Below, in pieces: positions 30,977-39,577 of a stretch of 64,000 bases of DNA. The translations under genes and the position numbers were made by a program. Positions within the stretch are counted from its first letter, which is position 1. Each line of letters begins with the position of its first letter. Source of the DNA: Nitrosomonas sp. (GTDB lineage: Bacteria; Pseudomonadota; Gammaproteobacteria; Burkholderiales; Nitrosomonadaceae). The notes beneath the pieces are model-generated. The model made no database searches. It was not told where the DNA came from and saw only the letters and a program-made list of their open reading frames with translations. The stretch lies in contig JADKHF010000044.1 of assembly GCA_016721865.1 (NCBI GenBank), positions 62,001 to 126,000 on the forward strand, given 5' to 3'.

Positions 30977-31459
30977 TTACTTATCGGTAGTTTTGGTCAG
31001 ATCTGATAGCGTGGTAAGTATCCGCTGCCGTAAACCCGGACTAGCGCCGAGCACTATTCCAGCGATCAATGCCGTCAGCACAATATCACTGCTTTTTACA
31101 TTGGATTTAGCTACGATATCGCCGATTACGGATCCCAACTGAGCGGTGGAATCATCGGAAGTCGTCTGCTCGGGGGGATTGCTGCTTTTAATCCGTGCTG
31201 GCCGGCTTTGCTGTGCAATAACCAGTAGCAAAATTGCAGCAAAGAGCACCACTACCCCACCCACAATCACACCTGCCTGCCAAGGCGGCAATGACTCGGC
31301 TAACGATAAGTACAAGCCATAAAGCACAAAAACCATACCAACTACCACGGCCATTACGGCCAATCCCAACAGGGCCATTACGATAGCTAACCTGACCGAA
31401 CTTCGCCATAGTTTGGCATGTTCCGCAGCGACGATCTCTGCAAGCAATTTTGGCAGCAC
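30977..31459 (-). CDS. YqjE/holin-X-like membrane protein
   Basis: 160 residues with two strong membrane helices in the first half (IVMALLGLAVMAVVVGMVFV and AGVIVGGVVVLFAAILLLVI) and a soluble C-terminal half ending in a third weak hydrophobic segment. It resembles the DUF1469/YqjE family. It follows the DUF883 (YqjD-like) gene by 13 bases on the same strand, the arrangement of the E. coli yqjD-yqjE stress locus. Confidence 0.72.
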   Translation of the reverse strand: MLPKLLAEIVAAEHAKLWRSSVRLAIVMALLGLAVMAVVVGMVFVLYGLYLSLAESLPPWQAGVIVGGVVVLFAAILLLVIAQQSRPARIKSSNPPEQTTSDDSTAQLGSVIGDIVAKSNVKSSDIVLTALIAGIVLGASPGLRQRILTTLSDLTKTTDK

Positions 31460-31472
31460 TTATTTCAGCCGT

Positions 31473-31759
31473 TTAACGTTTATTACTCAGCAGCATACCG
31501 ATCACGAAACCACTGCCGAAGGCAACAAGTGCACTGGTAAGCGGGCGCTCTTCGATATACTTTTCTACACTTTCTCCGGCAATCTTAGTCTGGTCACGCA
31601 CATGATTTTCCGCATCATGAGCCAGATCGACAACACTCTGACCTTGTTTTTCTGCCAGAGCCTTCACTGAAGTTACCAACGATCCAATGTCTGCCCGCAG
31701 ACTGTTCAAATCCTTTTTAACTGTTCCATCTCTTTACTAAATTCATCTGTTGTTGCCAT
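31473..31759 (-). pseudogene. DUF883 (YqjD/ElaB-like) protein, frameshifted near its start
   Basis: The body SLVTSVKALAEKQGQSVVDL ... IEERPLTSALVAFGSGFVIG is a DUF883 membrane-anchored, ribosome-associated stress protein with a C-terminal transmembrane helix. The proper start is ATG 31759 (MATTDEFSKEMEQLK), but the frame breaks near 31710 in an AAAAA run where one A is missing. Adding it gives a continuous ~96-residue protein. Homopolymer position suggests a sequence error. Confidence 0.8.
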
Positions 31760-31957
31760 GGTTGTTCTCCGTTTAAACAAATAGATTCGATAATTTTTTA
31801 ACTAAATAACAAGAAATCGAATAGTTTCTTTGCCAATTCTGCTCAAATGATACGCTCTGACCAGAATAGCTTCAAGCAATATGACGCGCCAAAATTGCAC
31901 AAAATCATCATACTTTCCAACATTTCCAACGATTCAGTGGACCCTCTTAGAGCTTCC

Positions 31958-32035
31958 TTAGTTGTTAATCAGATAAATGATGACCAATACGAATACCGGC
32001 ACTCCGAGCAGCCATCCCAGAAAATATTTACCCAT
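31958..32035 (-). CDS. 25-residue membrane peptide
   Basis: ATG at 32035 preceded by AAAGGAGATCAAA, a very strong ribosome site. The product is a single hydrophobic helix: MGKYFLGWLLGVPVF then VLVIIYLINN. It is related in pattern (GW-L-x-GVP) to the C-terminal half of the 56-residue protein at 23040. It lies downstream of operator site 7. Function unknown. Confidence 0.65.
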   Translation of the reverse strand: MGKYFLGWLLGVPVFVLVIIYLINN

Positions 32036-32237
32036 TTTGATCTCCTTTGCAGTATTGCGAATTATTAATTTGCTATTCCAATACGTCGCCATATTGAGCA
32101 ATTGTGCAACAATGTGTAAGTTTTTCAATAACATACTGCTGGTACGAATCAACAAGGGTCTAAAACCCAATCTGATTACTCCATGCGAATCACATCACCA
32201 CACATAAATAACTTTACAGTACGATTCGACTTTAGTA

Positions 32238-32253
32238 TGTGCGGCGCCGCACA
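32238..32253. promoter_or_regulatory. Palindromic operator, site 7 (perfect palindrome)
   Basis: TGTGCGGCGCCGCACA, a perfect 16-bp inverted repeat. It lies between the 3' end of the AI-2E-family gene (32283) and the leftward 25-residue peptide gene (start 32035), so it can only serve the latter among known genes. Confidence 0.75.
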
Positions 32254-32282
32254 AAGGATGCAGAGAGAACGGATAATTGCGT

Positions 32283-33364
32283 TCAACTGCGTAGCTCGGG
32301 GGAATTATCTGTCCTCAATGCTGGATGTGCCGTCCATAGCTGGGCCAGGGTAATTCCCACTGCCAGGATCGGGGGGCCAATGAAAATACCAATAAAACCA
32401 TAGGCGACGATGCCGCCAGACACACCCAGAAAAATTAGCAGAAAAGACAAACTACTTCCGCGACTGATGAGGTAGGGTCTGACGAAGTTGTCGATGCTGC
32501 TGATCACCAATACGCCCCACAACACCATGAAAATTGCCCAGCCGTAGGATTCCTGATAGAGAAACCAGACGCTGGCGCCGCCCCATAATAAGGTTGGCCC
32601 CATTGGAATCATGGATAGAAAAAAAGTGGCGGCACCGAGCAGGAAAGCGCCCGGCACTCCGGCGATGAGAAAACCGATGATGGCGGCGATGGCCTGCGCC
32701 AATGCTGCGCCGAATATGCCATGCACAACTCCCGTCACAGTATGATGGATCGTTGCCAGAGGCTCAGCGCCGAGACTACCGGCAAGAAGCTTCCCCATCC
32801 CATTACGCAACGCCTGTATCAAGGCTTCACCGTCACGGTAGAAAAAGAAACCGATGAATGCAGCGAACACCATCTGCAGCAAGCTTTGACCGATTACGTT
32901 ACCCAAGTTAACGAGAAAATTCCTGACCGGCTCAAGCAGCTCTTTGAATAGCAATTCCGCTTCCTTTCCACCGGAAGCAAGTCCTTTCCAATAACTGTTG
33001 GAGACGCTCACCGAACAAGGGTATCTCTTTAAAGCCATGCAGGCGGCTTAATCGGACCGCGTTCCAGAGATACTTTGATTATGTCGAAAGTGGCAGTCAC
33101 ATTATCCGCCAGATTGACGGCAAGCAGCGCGGATGGAATGATTACTAACATAATCAGCAGCAGTATCATCAATAACGACGCCAGCGCGGGTTTTTCCCAT
33201 AATGCCCTGCGTAACCGCAGATAAAGCGGCCAAGTCGAAATGCACACCACCATTGCGAACAGGATCGCGGGAATAAACGGATGGACAATCTGGTAGCAGC
33301 TAATCAGAACGATGGCGATTGCGGCAAGCTGGAAGAATTGCAGAATACGTTCTCCCATGCTCAT
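32283..33364 (-). pseudogene. AI-2E family transporter (YdiK/PerM-like), two frameshifts
   Basis: Multi-helix permease-like protein of about 360 codons. N-terminal part (start 33364, MSMGERILQFFQ after AAGGAG) has helices and the AVNLADNVTATFD segment. A short middle piece (KEIPLFGERLQQLLER) is only readable in a second frame, and the C-terminal part (NLGNVIGQSLLQMVFAAFIG, FYRDGEALIQALR, IPMGPTLLWGGASVW, GVSGGIVAYGFIGIFIGPP) in a third. Breaks lie near 33030 (one extra T) and near 33005. Family members export or exchange small solutes; substrate unknown. Confidence 0.82.
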
Positions 33365-33708
33365 CTTTGCTTCTCCTTGGCTTAAGCTCATATTACTCCT
33401 TGCGTATTTACCTGCAGTATACAGCGGAGTATTGATGTGTTGCTTCTCGCTCGCATCGAGCGTTGCAAAGGGAGTGTTGATTGCGCGGTGCTGCAAGCAA
33501 TATCTGCTCAAAGCTCAACCAACAAGCTATGCGGGATTGCTGATGGATCAAACTATAACGCTTTCAGATGGTACGCGCGCTTGATTCTTCGTCGATCCGA
33601 GAGAATCGAATACCGATATTTAGAGGATTTTACTATCTTTTTTACTCGCAAAATCCACGCTAATCGGTATGCGCATTAGCGTGAAACGGTTTAAAGGTTA
33701 GGCTACAT

Positions 33709-34010
33709 TCAATCTTTAAACTGCGCCTTCAATTTCGCGGCAGTATCTTTAACAGCGCTGCTGAGTGTATCCCAAGTACTCTCCACACTGTCCTTAAGAT
33801 GTTCCCAAGCATCATCGCCAGCTTCGCTCAGTTCTTTCAACCTGTCCTTCGTGGCATCAATCTTCTGTTCAAGCTCTTTAATCTGATTGTCATATTTAAT
33901 ACGAACATCCGCTGCGGAACTTTCGCTTCGGCTCTTAACTCAGCCAATTTGGCTTGTGCCAACTCTACCTCAGCTTCTATCTTTTGTTGGTATGCTTTTT
34001 TCGTGCTCAT
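33709..34010 (-). pseudogene. Coiled-coil sll1863-type stress response protein, frameshifted
   Basis: Start 34010 (MSTKKAYQQKIEAEVELAQA) after AAGGAGATAC. A frame break near 33920 (one base missing after GAAAG) separates it from SAADVRIKYDNQIKELEQKI, then EAGDDAWEHLKDSVESTWDT. Joined, it is a ~100-residue charged coiled coil with the DDAWExLKxxxExxWDxL motif of the sll1863 stress family. No enzymatic motif. Confidence 0.78.
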
Positions 34011-34070
34011 AATGTATCTCCTTGGTTAATAAATATAAAACCGGCTTTCAAACTTCACGAAAGGTGCATA

Positions 34071-34295
34071 CTAATTGCCAGCATCTTTAGCGCTTTCTTT
34101 GATTTCTTTGGCGGCATCGTCAATCTCTTGACCCACTTCTTCCGCTGCATCACGGACTTTCTCGCCGGGGCGACGATCCAGCGCGTCATCTACTTTATTC
34201 ATAACTTTTTCGCTGCCTGTTTGCTTGTTGTCACAGGCAGACAACGCCAGAAACGTTGCGGTAATTATCAATATAAGAAGGTAGTAAGGTTTCAT
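34071..34295 (-). CDS. Small helical lipoprotein
   Basis: 74 residues. Lipobox signal (LLILIITATFLALSAC) then a highly charged helical region with repeated K-V-x-D-A-A-E-E and D-D-A-A-K-E-I patterns. Resembles Asp/Lys-rich YtxH- or entericidin-neighbour lipoproteins; no defined family. Start at 34295 follows GGAGAAAT. It is the first of several leftward stress genes. Confidence 0.7.
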   Translation of the reverse strand: MKPYYLLILIITATFLALSACDNKQTGSEKVMNKVDDALDRRPGEKVRDAAEEVGQEIDDAAKEIKESAKDAGN

Positions 34296-34361
34296 GTTTA
34301 TTTCTCCATTTTTGGGTTGGGTTATATTCACCAGGCCATTCCCGCTGAATATAGTGTTATC

Positions 34362-34492
34362 TAAAGTTCTTCTGAACAACTGTCATTCGTCATTTCGAGC
34401 AGAGCGGGAAATCCATGCTGTTGATTTCCAGAAGACTCCCCCATTGCATTCGGAAGGACAAATATAAAGGAACCCTACGCTATTCAGAACTC
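34362..34492. repeat. Dispersed intergenic hairpin repeat, copy C
   Basis: Outer arms TTCTGAACAACTGTCATT and CTATTCAGAA, inner CATTTCGAGCAGAGCGGGAA facing a CATTCGGAAGGAC segment. Third copy of the element found at 24806 and 29931, more diverged. No gene is supported between here and 34647. Confidence 0.6.
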
Positions 34493-34647
34493 CGCTCATT
34501 ACAGTTTGTATTCTAATGGCCGCGGCAAAAGCTGTCTGTGTGATACCGTACATACCAGCCGTTAATTGACCAGCGTCCGGATATATCCGGATATAAAGTG
34601 TAGTTGCTGGCTTTTTCTGCCTACAACCAGAAGGAATCAACGCAAGA

Positions 34648-34791
34648 TTACCCTCGGCCTTGTATAACCCGGACCAGTATCACTATGATTGCTATGACCA
34701 GGAGCAAGTGAATAAATCCCCCCATTGTTGTCGACGAAACAAGTCCGAGTATCCACAGAATGATTAACACTAACGCGATGGTTTCTAACAT
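34648..34791 (-). CDS. Lmo0937-family small membrane protein
   Basis: 47 residues, too short for most gene finders. Sequence MLETIALVLIILWILGLVS then TTMGGFIHLLLVIAIIVILV and RVIQGRG matches the Lmo0937/DUF5670 family: two hydrophobic helices separated by S-x-T-MGGFIH. Start 34791 after GGAGACAT. Function unknown; commonly found with CsbD and other stress genes. Confidence 0.82.
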   Translation of the reverse strand: MLETIALVLIILWILGLVSSTTMGGFIHLLLVIAIIVILVRVIQGRG

Positions 34792-34976
34792 ATTATGTCT
34801 CCAGTGATTATTTGATAGATAGTTTGTAAAAACAATGTGTTGCTAATGAATCTAGTTTGAGTGCCTCGGTTGCCGTGCTTTCGCATTGCTCACCACAATG
34901 CATTTCGGTCACTTCATTCACACAAACCGGCAAAACTACTTATGGCAAGATTAAATACATTAAACGCCAAAGCGTC

Positions 34977-34992
34977 TGTGCGATAGCGCACA
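34977..34992. promoter_or_regulatory. Palindromic operator, site 8
   Basis: TGTGCGATAGCGCACA, identical to site 1. Lies between the Lmo0937-type gene (start 34791, leftward) and the intact Crp-like gene (start 35145, rightward). A weak half-site (TGCATGATGGCGCACA, 35080-35095) follows nearer the regulator start, so autoregulation is possible. Confidence 0.75.
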
Positions 34993-35144
34993 AATCTAGC
35001 TTTTTGATCTTTGTGTTGCGTGCTTGCAACCCATACTGCTCGCCTGAAACGGCCATGAGAAAAGAATCCGGGTAGTATATGCATGATGGCGCACAAAGAA
35101 AACCGATTTGCGTTATTCTGGCAGTAGTCAGAATGGAGGCTGTT

Positions 35145-35882
35145 ATGCCAACCCCGCCCATCCCACCCACCCCACAGCAGAATCATCTTCTGGCTGCCCT
35201 GCCGGCCGAAGTTCAGAGCCGTTTGTTTCCTGCGCTTGAATTGGTATCACTGCCGCTTGGCAAGGTTTTGTATGAATCCGGGGACACTTTGCGCCATGTC
35301 TATTTTCCGACCGACTCTATCGTATCGCTGCTCTATGTAATGGAAAGCGGCGCATCAGCGGAAATTTCTGTGGTCGGCAACGATGGCCTTATCGGCATTG
35401 CTTTATTCATGGGAGGTGAAAGCACACCAAGCCGGGGCGTCGTACAAAGCGCCGGCCACGCCTACCGGCTGCCGGGATCGCGGCTCAAGGAAGAATTCAA
35501 TCGCCACACAGGTTTTTTGCTCCTGATGCTGCGCTATACGCAGGCCCTGATTACGCAAATGGCTCAGACGGCGGTATGCAATCGCCACCATTCGATTGAA
35601 CAGCAACTGTGCCGTTGGTTGCTGCTTTCGCTGGATCGCTTGCCGGGCAACCAATTGACAATGACCCAGGAACTGATCGCCAACATGCTGGGCGTGCGCC
35701 GCGAAGGCGTCACCGATGCGGCCGGAAAATTACAGAAACTCGGTGTGATCGAATACAACCGCGGGCATATCACGGTACTGGATCGGCCCAAACTTGAGCA
35801 GCTAAGTTGTGAATGTTACGCCGTAGTCAAGAAAGAAACCGATCGCCTGTTGCCCGATGTATTTCCAAACCAGGGTAAATGA
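35145..35882 (+). CDS. Crp/Fnr-family transcriptional regulator, copy 2 (intact)
   Basis: 245 residues from ATG 35145, which follows GGAGG; the frame is open upstream to 35079. N-terminal cyclic-nucleotide-binding fold (LRHVYFPTDSIVSLLYVMES, VVGNDGLIGIALFMGGES) without the cAMP-contact Arg/Glu pattern or the Fnr cysteines, so the effector is unknown. C-terminal winged helix: TQELIANMLGVRREGVTDAA, with recognition helix RREGVT, then NRGHITVLDR. Nearly collinear with the frameshifted copy at 19959. Best candidate to bind the TGTGCG-N4-CGCACA operators around it. Confidence 0.9.
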   Translation: MPTPPIPPTPQQNHLLAALPAEVQSRLFPALELVSLPLGKVLYESGDTLRHVYFPTDSIVSLLYVMESGASAEISVVGNDGLIGIALFMGGESTPSRGVVQSAGHAYRLPGSRLKEEFNRHTGFLLLMLRYTQALITQMAQTAVCNRHHSIEQQLCRWLLLSLDRLPGNQLTMTQELIANMLGVRREGVTDAAGKLQKLGVIEYNRGHITVLDRPKLEQLSCECYAVVKKETDRLLPDVFPNQGK

Positions 35883-36090
35883 CTTGGGGATAGAATTACT
35901 GAACATAATCGATTTTTTAAAATTTCCTTTGAGCTAAGCCCCGTTTTAAAAAAGAATCCAATTATTGCACCTTTTTTGTGTGGTGTACCGTACAGACTGT
36001 TGTGTGACTATCTCTTAGTCTGCATTATCGTGGATAGGGCAGCTACTTTCTCGTGCCATTTTTTTAGTTTCTTCGTTTTGCGGATAATCA

Positions 36091-36813
36091 ATGTCATCTA
36101 CAGAACCATTGCAAGTGGTCAATCATCTGATTAGGTGTTTGCCAAATAATGAACGAAACAGACTTATGCTGTGCTGCGAACCTGTAGAGTTGGTTTTCGG
36201 CAATGTCCTGTGTGAGCCGAATCAGCCCATCCAGCATATATACTTTCCCCTTGAGGGCTTCATTTCGCTGGTGATCACTATGGAAGGCCATCAACCGCTG
36301 GAAGTAGGCCTGATCGGTAACGAAGGCATGCTCGGCGTGACGCTGTTGCTGGGAGTCGCTGATGCACCACTGAAGGCGGTGGTGCAAGGTCCTGGCAGTG
36401 CGTTGCGGATAAGGACCGAACAATTTCAGAACGAATTGCGCAACTGCCCCTGCTTGCTGTCCATACTCAACCGTTATCTGTATGTATTGGTGATGCAACT
36501 GTCGCAAACCGCAGCCTGCACCCATTTTCATGAGATTGGACCACGGCTGGCGCGCTGGTTGCTGATGACACACGACCGCGCACACGCTGATCATTTCCAT
36601 CTCACGCAAGAATACCTCGCCGACATGCTCGGGGTACGCAGAAGTAGCGTCACCATCGCCGCGGGCAAGCTGCAACAGCGAAAGATTATCAGTTATAACC
36701 GTGGTGAAATCAGTATCCTTGATCGAGAGGCACTTGAAGCGGTGTCTTGCGAGTGTTACGGCGCGTTGAACGATCACTACGCCGCGTTGTTTCCTGATTC
36801 CAATTCTCAATAG
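36091..36813 (+). CDS. Crp/Fnr-family transcriptional regulator, copy 3
   Basis: 240 residues. Same architecture as copies 1 and 2: IQHIYFPLEGFISLVITMEG, LIGNEGMLGVTLLLGVADAP, GPRLARWLLMTHDRA, and winged helix TQEYLADMLGVRRSSVTIAA. Its recognition helix reads RRSSVT instead of RREGVT, so it probably prefers another operator. No matching palindrome lies in the 200 bases upstream. Effector unknown. Confidence 0.88.
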   Translation: MSSTEPLQVVNHLIRCLPNNERNRLMLCCEPVELVFGNVLCEPNQPIQHIYFPLEGFISLVITMEGHQPLEVGLIGNEGMLGVTLLLGVADAPLKAVVQGPGSALRIRTEQFQNELRNCPCLLSILNRYLYVLVMQLSQTAACTHFHEIGPRLARWLLMTHDRAHADHFHLTQEYLADMLGVRRSSVTIAAGKLQQRKIISYNRGEISILDREALEAVSCECYGALNDHYAALFPDSNSQ

Positions 36814-36993
36814 AAAGAGTAATAATTATATTACAATAACTTCTTAAATACAGTTAGTTACGAACAAACAACCCCCGTGATCTTGCCACAGGGATAGGCG
36901 CAGGGGACGCGGAGCAAATTTATTCTGCTCGTTAATATCCCGAAACACCAATTGCCAGGTTTCACGGCGCGAATCACTGGCCTCACTCAATGG

Positions 36994-39138
36994 CTACTCA
37001 TCATTACTTCCCTGTTCTTCTTGTTTATCGCATCGTCCTGTTGCCAGCAGTTGTGCAAATTGCTCCGCGATAATTGGCCGACTAAAAAAATACCCCTGCC
37101 CTTCTTCGCAATGCTGTGTTTTCAGAAAGGCTAACTGATCCTGTTTCTCTACACCTTCGGCGATTACCAGTTGCTTCAGGCTGGCGCCCATGGCGATGAT
37201 AGCGCTAGCAATGATTCCGTTATCATAACTAATATCCTGCACAAACGACTGGTCGATTTTGAGGATATCGATCGGAAATTGATGCAGGTAACTCAAACTG
37301 GAGTAGCCTGTGCCAAAGTCATCTACCGCCAGTTGTATCCCCATATCCTTCAGTTGCTGAAGGATCATGTTGCTGGATTCAACATCGCGCATCAACACGC
37401 TTTCGGTAATTTCCAGTTGCAGGTGACAGGGATCCAATCCGGTTTCGCTCAAAATTAAATCTACGCCAGCAACGAAATCCTTGAAGCGAAATTCCAGCGC
37501 CGAGATATTAACCGCAATTGTTCCCAATTTCAGTCCCGCTTCTTCCCAGCGCTTGGCTTGCGCACAGGCTTCGCGTAACGCCCAGCGGCCGATCGGCACG
37601 ATCAAGCCGCAATCTTCTGCGATCTGCACAAAACGATCCGGCAGCACTAAACCCCATTCTGGATGCTGCCAGCGCAACAATGCCTCGGCGCCGGTGATCT
37701 TTCCGCTATCCAGCTTGACCTTAGGCTGATAATACAATACGAATTCCTGACGCATCAGCGCATACCGGATATGCGTCTCAATGGCTAATCGCTCAAATGC
37801 ACGGATGTTCATGTCATTCTTGAAAAACTGGTAATTGTTACGGCCTCTTTCCTTGGCGTGATACATCGCGATATCCGCATTCTTGATCAATGTTTCCGGA
37901 TCCTCGCCATCTGCGGGATAAACACTGATTCCGATACTGGTTGTTATATGCAGAACATGTTCAGCAATAGCGTGTGGCTTTGCCAACACAGTCAGTATCT
38001 TGTCGGCAGTCAAGGCAGCATCCTGTGCATGCTTGTCCTGTGTCAGCAGTATCACGAATTCGTCCCCGCCCAACCGGCTAACCGTGTCGGAACTGCGCAC
38101 ACAGGTGCTCAGATCTTGTGCTATGGATTGCAGGAGCTGATCGCCGGTTGCGTGTCCGAGCGAATCATTAATGTGCTTGAAATTATCCAGATCCAGAAAC
38201 AGCAGAGCGAGGTACGTACCGCGCCGTTTTGCCAACTCGATGGCTTGGGTGATACGATCGTTCAGCAACACGCGGTTTGGCAAATTAGTCAGGGAATCGT
38301 GCTGCGCCAGATAGGCCATTTTCGCGACCATCGCCCGCGCCGGCGTGACATCGTGAAACACAATCACTGCGCCGCTGATCCGCCCGTTTGAATCATGGAT
38401 CGGTGCGGCCGAATCTTCGATCGCCACTTCGTTTCCATCGCGCCGGATCAAAATCGTATCCGCAGCCAATGTCATGGGTTTGTCCAGCCGCAGCACCAAT
38501 TCGACTGGATTAGACACTGGGTTGCAAGTTTTGCCATCGATAATTCGCATCACCTCGCGAATTGGATATCCACGCGCTTCATCTTTCAGCCATCCGGTCA
38601 TACCCTCCGCTGCAATATTCAAATAATCGACATTGCCCGCCATATCCGTGCTGATGACTGCGTCGCTGATGGAGTTGAGCGTGATTTCAGCGCGTGTTCT
38701 TTCTATGAAAAGAGATTCCTCGACGGCCTTGCGCTGGATGATGTTGCTTAGCGAACCGGGTATCAAATTATTGCCAATGTGCGCTTTCGACAGATGACCT
38801 TGCGCGCCACGCTGCACCGCTTCCTTCGCAAGCATTTCGTTATCTGTCGCATGGAGCGTCAAGATCGGTGTATGAGGCACAACGGCGAATAGCTGATCAA
38901 ATGTTGCAATGCCTTGGCTGTCAGGCAGAAACAAATCTACCAGGATGGCATCAATATCATCTGCTCGCAGCCGCTCAAGTCCATCGGAGAGGCACGTGAC
39001 CCATTCAATGTTGAATGCACTATCATCTGCCTGGCCGAGCACATTCTTTAGTGATTCGGCGTCGCCAGCATCGCTCGTGATGATCAGAACTCGATTCGGC
39101 ATGCAATCTTTACTCGAAGGAATGGTAATGTGACTCAT
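36994..39138 (-). CDS. Response regulator with PAS, GGDEF and EAL domains
   Basis: 714-residue cyclic-di-GMP protein. REC domain (residues ~15-130) with phospho-acceptor Asp in ILVDLFLPD; PAS domain (~150-270) beginning ERTRAEITLNSISDAVISTD; GGDEF domain (~285-445) with DSLTNLPNR and intact RLGGDEFVIL; EAL domain (~460-700) with GAEALLRWQHP, ITESVLM and DDFGTGYSSL. Both catalytic motifs look complete, so it could make and degrade c-di-GMP. No membrane segments: cytoplasmic. The cognate kinase is not adjacent. The product could link stress sensing to biofilm state. Confidence 0.92.
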   Translation of the reverse strand: MSHITIPSSKDCMPNRVLIITSDAGDAESLKNVLGQADDSAFNIEWVTCLSDGLERLRADDIDAILVDLFLPDSQGIATFDQLFAVVPHTPILTLHATDNEMLAKEAVQRGAQGHLSKAHIGNNLIPGSLSNIIQRKAVEESLFIERTRAEITLNSISDAVISTDMAGNVDYLNIAAEGMTGWLKDEARGYPIREVMRIIDGKTCNPVSNPVELVLRLDKPMTLAADTILIRRDGNEVAIEDSAAPIHDSNGRISGAVIVFHDVTPARAMVAKMAYLAQHDSLTNLPNRVLLNDRITQAIELAKRRGTYLALLFLDLDNFKHINDSLGHATGDQLLQSIAQDLSTCVRSSDTVSRLGGDEFVILLTQDKHAQDAALTADKILTVLAKPHAIAEHVLHITTSIGISVYPADGEDPETLIKNADIAMYHAKERGRNNYQFFKNDMNIRAFERLAIETHIRYALMRQEFVLYYQPKVKLDSGKITGAEALLRWQHPEWGLVLPDRFVQIAEDCGLIVPIGRWALREACAQAKRWEEAGLKLGTIAVNISALEFRFKDFVAGVDLILSETGLDPCHLQLEITESVLMRDVESSNMILQQLKDMGIQLAVDDFGTGYSSLSYLHQFPIDILKIDQSFVQDISYDNGIIASAIIAMGASLKQLVIAEGVEKQDQLAFLKTQHCEEGQGYFFSRPIIAEQFAQLLATGRCDKQEEQGSNDE

Positions 39139-39408
39139 AAGGTTTGGTGAAGCTCGATCCCTTTCACCCAGACGTTTCCGCTGTAACTACACGGTATTTG
39201 AAAGAACAGTAAAGAGAATTTAAACGCCGGGTGTAGATTCGTGTAATCATTGGCGCTGCTTTTACCTTTGCTGACCGCGTTACCCACGACACCACCAGCA
39301 CCAATCGCAGTATTCTTATCCTGCGCCGACATCCCGGCGCAACCATTTAAGTCGGGTATCACCGCTATAATGAACATACTGATTAAAAAAACTCCGCGGC
39401 GTTTTCAT
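39135..39408 (-). pseudogene. OsmB-like glycine-zipper lipoprotein, broken
   Basis: Start 39408 (MKTPRSFF) then a frame break in a run of seven T; the other frame gives FIIAVIPDLNGCAGMSAQDK and NTAIGAGGVVGNAVSK. This is the lipobox plus GMSxxDKNTAIGAG start of OsmB-type osmotically inducible lipoproteins. The glycine-zipper repeat that should follow is cut short after about 20 residues. The frame then runs on to overlap the start of the GGDEF/EAL gene. An operator lies 73 bp upstream. Confidence 0.6.
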
Positions 39409-39480
39409 TCGATTCCTCTTTATCAAACAAAGAGTATTCCTACGCCAATTTTTATACTAATCGTAATATTCATCAAAATC

Positions 39481-39496
39481 TGTGCGATAGCGAACA
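39481..39496. promoter_or_regulatory. Palindromic operator, site 9
   Basis: TGTGCGATAGCGAACA, one mismatch in the right arm. Lies between the divergent OsmB-like gene (start 39408) and the catalase-like gene (start 39578). Confidence 0.65.
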
Positions 39497-39577
39497 TACT
39501 GAATACGCAATCACTGCAATACTTTCAAAATACTGCGATACCTGAATCCCATTCCGTTTTACTTTGAGACCGCTATC

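Noticed and set aside
33660..33690. Possible tenth operator (TATGCGCATTAGCGTG)
   Set aside because: Arms and spacing do not match the palindrome, and it lies downstream of, not before, the neighbouring gene.
36094..36810. 238-codon minus-strand ORF
   Set aside because: Lies exactly opposite the Crp-like gene at 36091 and shows no family motif.
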